Part shown: positions 24,112-31,122 of the stretch, piece by piece | How positions within the stretch are numbered: the stretch's first letter is position 1 | Layout of the letters: each line of letters starts with the position of its first letter | From: Streptomyces sp. HUAS YS2 | GTDB taxonomy: Bacteria; Actinomycetota; Actinomycetes; Streptomycetales; Streptomycetaceae | Direction of reading: 5' to 3' | DNA: 64,000 nucleotides | NCBI RefSeq assembly: GCF_033343995.1 | Contig: NZ_CP137573.1 | Coordinates: forward strand, 3,071,001 to 3,135,000 | Program-made: the position numbers and the translations under genes | The notes under the pieces: model-generated | What the model saw: only the letters and a program-made list of their open reading frames with translations | Database searches by the model: none | What the model was told of the DNA's origin: nothing

Positions 24112-25716
24112 TCACCGTGTCGCCTGTGTGCCGGCCAGGATCGTCTCCTCCACCGCTTCGTACCGCATTCGCTCGCCGGCCGGGTCACGTTCGTAGAGCA
24201 CCGTGCCGAGCCAACCCGCGAGGAAGCCCAGCGGGGCCGAGAGGATGCCCGACGTGGTGAACGGGAACCAGTTGAAGTCCTGGTCCGGGAAGATCGCCTG
24301 GGGCGATCCGGTCACCAGGTTGCTGCCGGTCATGAGGATGAACGCGGAGGCGCTGCCCACGATGAGGGTGCAGAGCAGTCCCGTACGGGTGTAACGGCGC
24401 CAGAAGAGGCTGTAGATGAGAGCCGGTGCGACCGCGGACGCGCCGATGCAGAACGACAGGGTGAGCAGTGCCTGAAGGTTCAGATGCCGTGCACCGGCGG
24501 CGATCGCGATCGCCACGAGCCCGACGCCCGCCGCGGCGGTCCGGGCGATGGCCATCTCCGTGGCGTCCTTCAGCCGCGCCTTGCGGCGCAGCCCGTGCGT
24601 GATGAGGTCGTGCGCCAGGGTGTTGGCGCAGGCGAGGGTGATCCCGGCGACCGAGGCCAGCAGGGTGAGGAAGATGGCGGTCGCAACGGTCGCGAACAGC
24701 AGTGTCTCGATGGTCGTCTGGTCCGTGCCCATGACGGCCTGGCTGACCATGAGGAACGCTGTCTTGCCCTGCGGGTCGCCGGCGACGAGTCCCTTGTGGC
24801 CGACGATCGCCGCCGCGCCGAAGCCGATGACGGCGATCAGCAGACAGGTCACCACGACGGTCGACACGGCCCAGGACATCGAGCGCCGCACGGCTGCCGC
24901 GCTGCGCGCGGTGAACATGCGCATGGTGATCTGCGGCAGCACCGCGGCGCCGAGCACGACCGTCAGCTGAGTGCTGATCATGTCGAGTTCGTTGCCGCCG
25001 AACTGCAGACCGGAGGCGAGATAGGCGTCCCCCGCCCCGCTGCCGCGCTTGGCGGCGTCCAGCAGGGAGGGCAGGCTGAAGTCGAAGCGCTCGAGGATGA
25101 GCGCGGCGATCGCGAGGGACGCGCCGAACAGGACGACGGTCTTGACGATCTGGATGAAGGCCGTGCCCTTCATGCCGCCGATCGCCGCGTACGCGATCAT
25201 CAGCAGACCCAGGAACACGATCGCCCCGGTCTTGAAGCCGTCGGCGTGGAAGCCGAGGACGACGGAGAGGAGATCGCCGGCGCCCGCGAGCTGGAAGATC
25301 ACCAGCGGCAGCAGTGCGGTCAGGGTGACCGCGGCCGTGGTGATCCGCACGGCGGGGCCGGGGAGACGCCGGGTGAAGACGTCGCCGATCGTGAACCGGC
25401 CCGCGTTACGCAGCGGTTCGGCGAGCAGGAACATCATCAGGACCAGCGAGAGCACGGTGCTCAGGGCGAGCGTGATGCCGTCGTAGCCGACGAGAGCGAT
25501 GATGCCGATGGTGCCGAGCACGGTGCCGGCGGAGATGTAGTCGCCGGCGATCGCGAGGCCGCTCTGCACGGGGGAGAGCGAGCGGTAGCCGGTGTAGTAC
25601 TCGCCCAGGTCGTCACGATCGGGGGCGGTCATCACGCACAGCAGCAGCGTGACGGTGATGACCGCGATGAACGCCATCAGCGACATGGTCTGGGCCTCGG
25701 AGCTGAAGCTGGTCAT
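24112..25716 (-). CDS. sodium:solute symporter (acetate/monocarboxylate type)
   Basis: 534 residues from ATG MTSFSSEAQTM, whose ATG overlaps the stop of the DUF485 gene (25713-25716). About 13 membrane helices. SSS family features: GEYYTGYRSLSPVQSGLAIAGDYISAGT at the N-terminus, and GGMKGTAFIQIVKTVV in the middle, the sodium-binding and family signature region. The pairing of an SSS protein with a DUF485 partner is the ActP/YjcH or MctC arrangement, so acetate, pyruvate or propionate uptake is most likely. The exact substrate is inferred. Confidence 0.9.
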   Translation of the reverse strand: MTSFSSEAQTMSLMAFIAVITVTLLLCVMTAPDRDDLGEYYTGYRSLSPVQSGLAIAGDYISAGTVLGTIGIIALVGYDGITLALSTVLSLVLMMFLLAEPLRNAGRFTIGDVFTRRLPGPAVRITTAAVTLTALLPLVIFQLAGAGDLLSVVLGFHADGFKTGAIVFLGLLMIAYAAIGGMKGTAFIQIVKTVVLFGASLAIAALILERFDFSLPSLLDAAKRGSGAGDAYLASGLQFGGNELDMISTQLTVVLGAAVLPQITMRMFTARSAAAVRRSMSWAVSTVVVTCLLIAVIGFGAAAIVGHKGLVAGDPQGKTAFLMVSQAVMGTDQTTIETLLFATVATAIFLTLLASVAGITLACANTLAHDLITHGLRRKARLKDATEMAIARTAAAGVGLVAIAIAAGARHLNLQALLTLSFCIGASAVAPALIYSLFWRRYTRTGLLCTLIVGSASAFILMTGSNLVTGSPQAIFPDQDFNWFPFTTSGILSAPLGFLAGWLGTVLYERDPAGERMRYEAVEETILAGTQATR

Positions 25717-26309
25717 GCGCGCGTACCTCCGGAGGGCTGCTGCCACACGGGACGTCCGGAGCGGCTCTGGCGTTCCGGCCGGGGCGCGGCTGCCGCGGCC
25801 GCCTGCTCGGCGCGTTCGCGGATCGCCGCGGCAAGCGGGTCGACGCGGTTGCGCGCGATCCGCTCGTACAGTGCGATGGCAGCCAGCGCCACGGGCAACT
25901 GGAGGAGCCCGAGGACCAGACCGGTGGTGAGACCACCGGTGATGTTGCTGGTCATCATCGAGGGGGCGTAGCCGGACAGGAAAAGGAAGATGACGAAGTA
26001 GCCGAGCGCGGTGAAGGTGGCGACGCGGCGGAGCCTGCGGTAAGCCGATCCGAGCCGGTGCAGATCATCACGATCGTCGGTGGCGGCGGGCGGTTGCGGC
26101 TGCGGGGACACGTCCCAGGGCTGCTGCGCGGAGTCCCAGCCCTGCGGCAAGGAGTCCCACGCTGGCGGGGACGAGTCCCAGGCTGCCTGTGGATCGGTGT
26201 CCCAGGAAGGCCCCTGCCAGGACTGCGACGCCGCCTCTTGGCGGTGCCGCCCGGCATTCCGGTGCTGGGGTGCGGGCGGCGGGCCGGGGAAAGGCTGGTG
26301 GTACGACAT
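25713..26309 (-). CDS. DUF485 membrane protein with Trp-Asp repeat N-terminus
   Basis: 198 residues. The C-terminal half has two membrane helices in a DUF485 domain: YRRLRRVATFTALGYFVIFL and GLTTGLVLGLLQLPVALAAI, then ALYERIARNRVDPLA. The N-terminal 75 residues are an unusual disordered segment in which W-D-S/T recurs about every 7-8 residues (SWDTDPQ, AWDSSPP, AWDSLPQ, GWDSAQQ, PWDVSPQ). DUF485 proteins accompany SSS symporters and are thought to be an accessory subunit. Translationally coupled to the symporter gene. Confidence 0.88.
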   Translation of the reverse strand: MSYHQPFPGPPPAPQHRNAGRHRQEAASQSWQGPSWDTDPQAAWDSSPPAWDSLPQGWDSAQQPWDVSPQPQPPAATDDRDDLHRLGSAYRRLRRVATFTALGYFVIFLFLSGYAPSMMTSNITGGLTTGLVLGLLQLPVALAAIALYERIARNRVDPLAAAIRERAEQAAAAAAPRPERQSRSGRPVWQQPSGGTRA

Positions 26310-26382
26310 CGATCTCGCTCCTTACCGCCCCGGGGAACGGGCGGGTGGCGCTGGCGGTCCGCGTACGTTACTCATGGGTATA

Positions 26383-26398
26383 GCCCTTGCGTAAGGGC
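26383..26398. promoter_or_regulatory. inverted repeat upstream of DUF485-symporter operon
   Basis: GCCCTT (26383-26388) and AAGGGC (26393-26398) flank GCGT. It lies about 75 bp upstream of the DUF485 start, in promoter position, so it may be an operator. Confidence 0.35.
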
Positions 26399-26578
26399 AT
26401 TTCCGACCGCTCGGTATGTCGGTTCGGTGACGATCCTGTGCGCGTGGCGACAGAACCCGCGGTAACCCCCGTCGTGGATCTTTCCGCAGGTCACGGGTGA
26501 GTCTCGGGCCGCCCCTGGGGCCGGGCAGGCCGCACGGGACCCCGCGGCCTGATCGTGCCGGGCATGGCGCTCGCCTGC

Positions 26579-26602
26579 CACCAGCAGTACCTCGACCGCA
26601 AC
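26579..26602 (+). pseudogene. msrA-like fragment 1 (HQQYLDRN)
   Basis: Eight codons read HQQYLDRN, against HQQYLDKN in the intact msrA. The first 12 bases are identical and the other differences are synonymous (TTG/CTC for Leu) or conservative (Lys/Arg). Short, so not certain alone, but a second msrA-like fragment follows in the same orientation and order at 27791. Confidence 0.5.
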
Positions 26603-26654
26603 ATCAACGACCGGAATCGCCCCGGCCCCGAACCCCCACGGAGGGCTGATCGCA

Positions 26655-26774
26655 CTCCGCCGCGTGGTGAGGAGAGCGGGCCCGTGCGTCGACGCCAGTG
26701 CTCAGAGGCCCGGGCGAATCCTGAGCGGACCCCGGTGCCTTTCCCTGAAGGTGGGCTCGGGCCGTAGCTCGCAA
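26655..26774. repeat. dispersed repeat, right copy
   Basis: Matches 13530-13637 in the same orientation: AGCGGGC, CGTCGACGCC, CCCGGTGCCTTTCCCTGAAGG and TCGGGCCGTAGCT occur in the same order and spacing to within a few bases. It directly follows the first msrA-like fragment, as the left copy follows intact msrA. Confidence 0.75.
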
Positions 26775-26840
26775 AAAAGGAACCTGCACCTGTCAGACGA
26801 TCTACGCCCCGGACTGCCGCCTTACCGAGCAGCCCGGGCG

Positions 26841-27707
26841 TCAGGCCGTCCGGATCCGGTCTCGCACCTCCGGCCGCACCTCGAACCCGGCCGCCTTGTA
26901 CGTGGCGACGCCGCCGACATTGGAACTCGGCGTGCACACACGTACGCTCGACGATCCCATCTCCCGCAGCGCGGCCGCCCCGGCCACGGTGATCGCCCGG
27001 CCGTAGCCGCGACCACGGTGGTCCTCGTGGACGCCCATCGGCTCGACCAGCCCCGGCTTCCCCGGGCCGGCCGACCACACTGTCACCACCGCCGCCACGC
27101 CGCCCTGGTCGTCATAGGCGCCCAGGCAGCGGGCGTCGGCGTAGAACGGTCCCGCCGACATCGCGTGCCAGTACTCGCGCGTAGGCCGCGCGGTGTTGAA
27201 CGCCGACCGCAGGACGTCCGCGAAGTCCTGCGCCTGCTCCGGGCCGATCAACTTGATCCGCACGCCAGGGTCCTCCACCGGCTCGGTGAGGTCGCGGAAG
27301 AGCGGCGTCCACGGCTCGTCGACGCCCCAGCCCTCCTTGCTCAGCAGGTCGTGGAGCAGCAGGCCCAGCGGGGCCTCGATGGACACCGCTCCTTCCGGCA
27401 GCACGCCGCGCTCGGACAGCGAGAAGTCCTCGACGAGCCGCCGCGCCAAGTCCTCGTCCTGGAAAGCATCCGGAGCGACCGTCATCCGCACCAGCGTCGG
27501 CGAGTCGAGCATCCCGACCGCGAGAATCCGCCCGTCCCGACTCCAGGTCCGGATCACCGCGGCCGTCTCGGCCGTTCCGAAACGGTAGTTCCAGCCGATG
27601 TCCCCGGAATGCAACTGCATCGGCGCCTCGTCGTACTGCCACCCCCGCAGCGCGGCCATGGCCTCGCGTACCCCGTCGACTGTCGGCGTACCCAGCACAA
27701 TCGTCAT
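26841..27707 (-). CDS. GNAT family N-acetyltransferase
   Basis: 288 residues from ATG MTIVLGTPTVDG (MECLIPAM 21 nt upstream is an alternative). The C-terminal half is a GNAT fold with the acetyl-CoA loop VHEDHRGRGYGRAITVAGAAALREMG and the terminal beta-bulge segment NVGGVATYKAAGFEVR. The N-terminal half is a second, degenerate GNAT-like domain. Substrate unknown. The gene lies between two msrA-like fragments that share its flanks but point the other way, so it appears to have arrived by insertion. Confidence 0.88.
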   Translation of the reverse strand: MTIVLGTPTVDGVREAMAALRGWQYDEAPMQLHSGDIGWNYRFGTAETAAVIRTWSRDGRILAVGMLDSPTLVRMTVAPDAFQDEDLARRLVEDFSLSERGVLPEGAVSIEAPLGLLLHDLLSKEGWGVDEPWTPLFRDLTEPVEDPGVRIKLIGPEQAQDFADVLRSAFNTARPTREYWHAMSAGPFYADARCLGAYDDQGGVAAVVTVWSAGPGKPGLVEPMGVHEDHRGRGYGRAITVAGAAALREMGSSSVRVCTPSSNVGGVATYKAAGFEVRPEVRDRIRTA

Positions 27708-27773
27708 AGCCGGGATCAGACACTCCATCCCGAAGGTCCGCAACCGATTAGCCGGGCGGGCAGGCGAGAAGAC

Positions 27774-27840
27774 GCGAAACCCGCACTGACATCGGCGGCA
27801 CGGGCGTCTCCTGCCCGATCGGGGTCGCACCGGCTTCCGC
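27774..27840 (+). pseudogene. msrA-like fragment 2 (C-terminal tail)
   Basis: Codons 27791-27829 read [13 protein letters not shown], identical in protein to the end of the intact MsrA, but with synonymous changes (AGC/TCC for Ser, GGC/GGG for Gly). Upstream, GAC..AAACCC resembles the DKNPA codons with a 7-base deletion. So this is the decayed tail of a second, diverged msrA copy and not a recent exact duplicate. Confidence 0.75.
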
Positions 27841-27880
27841 AGACGAGGGATCACACTCCGCCGGCCGCGGCGCCATGCGA

Positions 27881-27915
27881 CGGCCCGGCTCCCGCGCGCA
27901 GCGGGAGTCGGGCCG
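27881..27915. terminator. strong terminator hairpin
   Basis: CGGCCCGGCTCCCGC (27881-27895) pairs with GCGGGAGTCGGGCCG (27901-27915), one G-T pair, 5-nt loop. It serves the minus-strand gene ending at 27942 and possibly once terminated the msrA remnant. Confidence 0.85.
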
Positions 27916-27941
27916 AGCGTGTGCGCACCGGGTAGACCGAC

Positions 27942-28469
27942 TCAGGGGTTGTCAGTCGTGCCCGGGTCGATCAGTGCGCCAATGCTGTCGATGGCGCCAT
28001 CCGGTGCGAGCGTCACATCGACGATGACGGGCTGGATGGGGTGCGGCGGAAGGGTCGGGATGATCGGGTCCGGCGGGTAGATGCTGAAGAACCGGGGGTT
28101 GAAGGTCAGCGGATCGATCGGCCCCGGCGGCCAGGCAATCTCGTTGGTGTCGCTGCCGACGAAGCGGTAGAGGCCGCCGCTGACCTGACCGATGCCGGTG
28201 GTACGGAGCATGGTGCTCGTCACGCGGGCGGTGCCGCCACCCTCCGGTTCGGTGTCGGTGACCACGCTGACACGGATGTTGCCGGTGACGTCGATCGCCT
28301 CCGTGCCGAAGGCCCTGAAGGTGCCGCTCAGGGGCAGTACGACGGTGAGTCGGTGGATGTCCTGCGCGGGCCGGGCCGCGGCGGTCGTTGCGGTGGTGGG
28401 AATGACCAGGCCCAGCAGGGCCAGAACGAGGCCGGCCTTTGTGGCGGCGCGCGCGAGGTGACCGCGCAT
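27942..28469 (-). CDS. small secreted protein, unknown function
   Basis: 175 residues from ATG MRGHLARAATK, with AAGGAG 5 nt upstream (the frame is open 42 nt further). Signal peptide about 1-34, with cleavage likely after TAAARPA. The mature part is beta-rich (LTVVLPLSGTFRAFG, VTGNIRVSVVTDTEPEGGG) and has a proline-rich segment (FFSIYPPDPIIPTLPPHP). No cysteines or catalytic motif. Resembles small extracellular beta-barrel proteins common in actinomycetes; I do not recognise a family. Confidence 0.75.
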   Translation of the reverse strand: MRGHLARAATKAGLVLALLGLVIPTTATTAAARPAQDIHRLTVVLPLSGTFRAFGTEAIDVTGNIRVSVVTDTEPEGGGTARVTSTMLRTTGIGQVSGGLYRFVGSDTNEIAWPPGPIDPLTFNPRFFSIYPPDPIIPTLPPHPIQPVIVDVTLAPDGAIDSIGALIDPGTTDNP

Positions 28470-28680
28470 GTGTGCTCCTTGCGTGAGGCGGGAGCGCGTG
28501 GGCACGCCCATCCCGCAGACGACGGAACTCCACCCTGTCCAGCCGCCCGAACACCTGTCGCGCCGTACCGGCCCGGACGAGTGCGATTCTCACCCGCATG
28601 CCAGAGGTGAGCTCCTGACCCCGACAAGGGAAGTGACGGCTGAGGTCCACGGCGGTTTCCCGGAAGCTGCCTGAAAAAGA

Positions 28681-28980
28681 TCAGTGCCGAGAGACGATGT
28701 CGTCGTCGATCATCTCGGCACCGAAACGCTCGGCCTGGGCCCGCATGTTGTTCATGAGGTCCGGGCCGTCGATCCCCTGCGGGAAGCCGGGGAAGTTCTC
28801 GACCTCGGTCGTTGTGGCCAGCGCGCCGCCGACGAAGATCGAGCTGCCGAAGAGCAGGGGCTTCAGCTGGGCGCGGGCGGTGTAGAGGGCGGCGGTGTAT
28901 CCGGCGGGGCCGGAGCCCATGACGATGACGTCGCGGACGTCGTCGCCGGTGGCGGCGGTCGGGTCGGTCACTTCGGTCAC
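28681..28980 (-). pseudogene. truncated thioredoxin reductase (ArsT-like), N-terminal 99 residues
   Basis: The frame [11 protein letters not shown], then [21 protein letters not shown] (FAD-binding GxGxxG), then [18 protein letters not shown], matches the first third of actinobacterial thioredoxin reductases (about 320 residues). It stops at IDDDIVSRH; the NADPH domain and the redox CxxC are gone. Its ATG overlaps the arsC stop (28977-28980), so it was the last gene of an arsC-trxB operon in which TrxB/ArsT would recycle the ArsC reductant. Probably inactive. Confidence 0.85.
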
Positions 28981-29393
28981 GCCTCCTTCTTCGCGTCGAT
29001 CTCGGCGATCAGGCCCTCGATCAGACCCTTGATCTCGTCGCGGATGGGGCGAACGGCCTCGACGCCCTGGCCAGCCGGGTCGTCCAGCTTCCAGTCGAGG
29101 TAGGTCTTGCCCGGGAAGTACGGGCAGGCGTCCCCGCAGCCCATCGTGATGATGTAGTCGGACGCCTGCGCGGCTTCGACGGTGAGGACCTTGGGCTTCT
29201 GGTCGGAGATGTCGATCCCGAGCTCGGCCATCGCCTCGACGGCCGAGGGGTTGATCCGGTCGCCCGGGACCGAGCCCGCGGAGCGGACCTCGACGCGGTC
29301 GCCGGCCAGGTGCCGCAGGAATCCGGCGGCCATCTGGGAGCGGCCGGCGTTGTGGACGCAGACGAAGAGCACGGAGGCGAGCGGAGCAGTCAT
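28977..29393 (-). CDS. arsC: arsenate reductase (LMW-phosphatase type)
   Basis: 138 residues. Reduces arsenate to arsenite with thioredoxin or mycothiol systems. Catalytic loop CVHNAGRS (C12, R18) at the end of the first strand; resolving cysteines in MGCGDACP (C86, C90); acidic loop DWKLDDP. Complete and intact, in contrast to the second copy upstream. Translationally coupled to the truncated trxB. Confidence 0.95.
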   Translation of the reverse strand: MTAPLASVLFVCVHNAGRSQMAAGFLRHLAGDRVEVRSAGSVPGDRINPSAVEAMAELGIDISDQKPKVLTVEAAQASDYIITMGCGDACPYFPGKTYLDWKLDDPAGQGVEAVRPIRDEIKGLIEGLIAEIDAKKEA

Positions 29394-29436
29394 CGGTTCT
29401 TCCTTGAGGCAGGGATGGTGCGGGGGACGGGAAGCT

Positions 29437-29914
29437 TCAGGAGCGGGGCGGCAGGGTGTCCAGCAGGGCGGTGATGCGGGCGTCGAGGGCGTCGCGGATC
29501 GAGCGCACGACGGCTATCGGGGCGTCTTCCGGGTCCGGGACGGGCCAGTCCAGGTAGCGGTGGCCGGGCACCACGGGACAGGCGTCGCCGCAGCCCATGG
29601 TGATCACGATGTCGGCCGCCTGGACGACCTCGTCGGTCAGCGGCTTGGGGTAGACCTCGTCGAGTGCGACGCCCGCTTCGGTCAGCGCCTGGACCCCCTG
29701 CGGGCGACGGTGCCGGAAGGGTGAGTTCCTGCGGAGGAGGCGATCACCGCCTCCCCGGCCCGGTGGGCGAGCAGTGCCGCGGCCATCTGGGAGCGCCCGG
29801 CATTGTGCTGCACACGAACAGCCGGACGTGAGCGTGTGCGGCGTGCTGCTCGAGGCGGGCGACACCGGCCGCGAGACGTCCGCCGGGAAGGACCGGGTAC
29901 GAGGACGCTGCCAT
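29437..29914 (-). pseudogene. frameshifted second arsC
   Basis: From an ATG at about 29914 (GGGGGG 9 nt upstream) the frame reads toward VRLFVC, then loses one base at the active-site loop so that [15 protein letters not shown] appears in another frame. A second shift follows near AGTHPSGTV, after which VYPKPLTDEVVQAADIVITM and [19 protein letters not shown] run normally to the stop. The two shifts destroy the enzyme. It lies between the intact arsC and the divergent arsR, so it was probably the first gene of the operon. Confidence 0.85.
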
Positions 29915-29950
29915 GGCGAAAACCCCCCTTCGGCGGACTCAAAACAGATC

Positions 29951-29995
29951 AGCCCGAGCTGGTATCAGCCCCGGGTGATGTGAGAGTATCAGCCC
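29951..29995. promoter_or_regulatory. repeated ATCAGCCC operator elements upstream of arsR
   Basis: GTATCAGCCC occurs at 29962-29971 and 29986-29995, and a related GATCAGCCC at about 29948-29955. The last copy ends exactly at the arsR ATG, which has no ribosome site, so a leaderless, self-repressed message is possible. Confidence 0.5.
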
Positions 29996-30310
29996 ATGAT
30001 GACGTCAGTCGATACTGATCTGCTCCGGGTGCTGGGCGACCCCCTGCGCCTCCAGATCGTGACCCTGCTCGCCCGCGAGACGCTGTGCACCACCCATCTC
30101 GTGGAGGAGACCGGTGCCAAGCAGACCAACCTCTCCAACCACCTGAGAGTGCTGCGCGAGGCCGGGGTCGTCGAGACGGAGCCGTGTGGCCGGTTCACCT
30201 ACTACCGGCTCAAGCCGGACGTCATCGAGCAGCTCGCCGGGCAGTTCGCCGCGCTCGCGCAGACCGCGCGCCTGACCGCCGAGGCGAACTTCAGGCGTTC
30301 CTGCCCCTGA
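29996..30310 (+). CDS. arsR: ArsR family repressor (first)
   Basis: 104 residues; the ATG at 29996 or the next ATG at 29999 could start. Winged helix-turn-helix: LLRVLGDPLRLQIVTLLARE, TTHLVEETGAKQTNLSNHLRVLREAGVV, and wing CGRFTYYRL. The classical CVCDL metal-binding helix is replaced by ETLCTTHL, with one Cys there and one in EPCGRF, so the arsenite site, if any, differs from the E. coli type. Divergent from the two arsC genes and followed by the aquaporin gene, which it probably controls. Confidence 0.92.
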   Translation: MMTSVDTDLLRVLGDPLRLQIVTLLARETLCTTHLVEETGAKQTNLSNHLRVLREAGVVETEPCGRFTYYRLKPDVIEQLAGQFAALAQTARLTAEANFRRSCP

Positions 30311-30351
30311 CCCTGGCCCCTGTGCCTCACCCGCCCGAGGAGTACCCGCCC

Positions 30352-31122
30352 GTGACCGCCACCGAGCCCGCTGCGAGCGACGCCATAGCCACCGACACGT
30401 CGCCGCAGCCCGCGCCCGGCGCGACCCCGCCCCGCACACCGCTGATCGCTCGCGCCGCCGCCGAGCTCGTCGGTACCGCCGCTCTCGTCGCGGTCGTCGT
30501 CGGCTCCGGGATCCAGGCCACCGAGCTCACCGACGACGTGGCTTTGCAGCTCCTCGCCAACTCCACCGCCACCGTCTTCGGCCTCGGCGTCCTCATCGCT
30601 CTCCTCGGACCCGTGTCCGGTGCGCACTTCAACCCGGCCGTCACCCTGGCCGAGTGGTGGACCGCCCGCAGGGGTGGTGGAGGCGTGAACGCGCGCGAGC
30701 TCGCCGTCTACGTGCCGTCCCAGATCGTCGGCGCGATCGCGGGCGCCGTGCTCGCGGACGCGATGTTCGGCGAGCCGCTGGTGAAGTGGTCGACGCACGA
30801 CCGCTCGGCGGGGAACCTCCTCCTCGGCGAGGTCGTGGCCACCGCCGGCCTGATCCTGCTGATCTTCGGCCTGGCCCGCACCGACCGGCTCCGCTTCGCG
30901 CCCGTCGCGGTGGCCTCGTACATCGGTGCCGCGTACTGGTTCACCTCGTCGACCTCCTTCGCCAACCCGGCGGTGACCGTCGGGCGGGCCTTCACCGACA
31001 CCTTCGCGGGCATCGCCCCGGCCTCCGTACCCGCCTTCATCGGTATGCAGGTGATCGGCGCGGCCGTGGGCCTGGCCCTGGTCGCGGTCATCTTCATGCG
31101 CGGCAAGACCACCGCCGCATGA
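30352..31122 (+). CDS. MIP family aquaporin, candidate arsenite channel (AqpS-like)
   Basis: 256 residues from GTG, with GAGGAG about 9 nt upstream. Six membrane helices and two half-helix NPA motifs, HFNPAVT and FANPAVT, so the pore is complete. N-terminal 35 residues are a Pro/Ala-rich cytoplasmic tail. In ars operons lacking ArsB or Acr3 (Sinorhizobium meliloti aqpS), such a channel releases arsenite made by ArsC. Here the same arrangement (arsR, aquaporin, divergent arsC) makes this the likely exit route. Coupled to the next gene by an ATGA overlap. Confidence 0.88.
   Translation: MTATEPAASDAIATDTSPQPAPGATPPRTPLIARAAAELVGTAALVAVVVGSGIQATELTDDVALQLLANSTATVFGLGVLIALLGPVSGAHFNPAVTLAEWWTARRGGGGVNARELAVYVPSQIVGAIAGAVLADAMFGEPLVKWSTHDRSAGNLLLGEVVATAGLILLIFGLARTDRLRFAPVAVASYIGAAYWFTSSTSFANPAVTVGRAFTDTFAGIAPASVPAFIGMQVIGAAVGLALVAVIFMRGKTTAA

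Larger units (their letters stand above)
26310..26840. other. gene-free 531-bp spacer with palindrome, msrA-like fragment and repeat
   Basis: No convincing gene. From left to right it holds the promoter side of the DUF485 operon (palindrome 26383-26398), a short msrA-like fragment (26579-26602), the right copy of the dispersed repeat (26655-26774), and the 3' side of the GNAT gene. The mixture of fragments suggests repeated insertion and deletion. Confidence 0.6.

Noticed and set aside
24484..25971. A 495-codon plus-strand frame opposite the symporter
   Set aside because: Antisense shadow of a 13-helix membrane protein, highly charged and repetitive.
13464..27881. Calling the island an integrative conjugative element
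   Set aside because: No integrase, excisionase, replication or transfer gene is present; only an IS5-type scar. I therefore call it an accessory island with possible boundary repeats.
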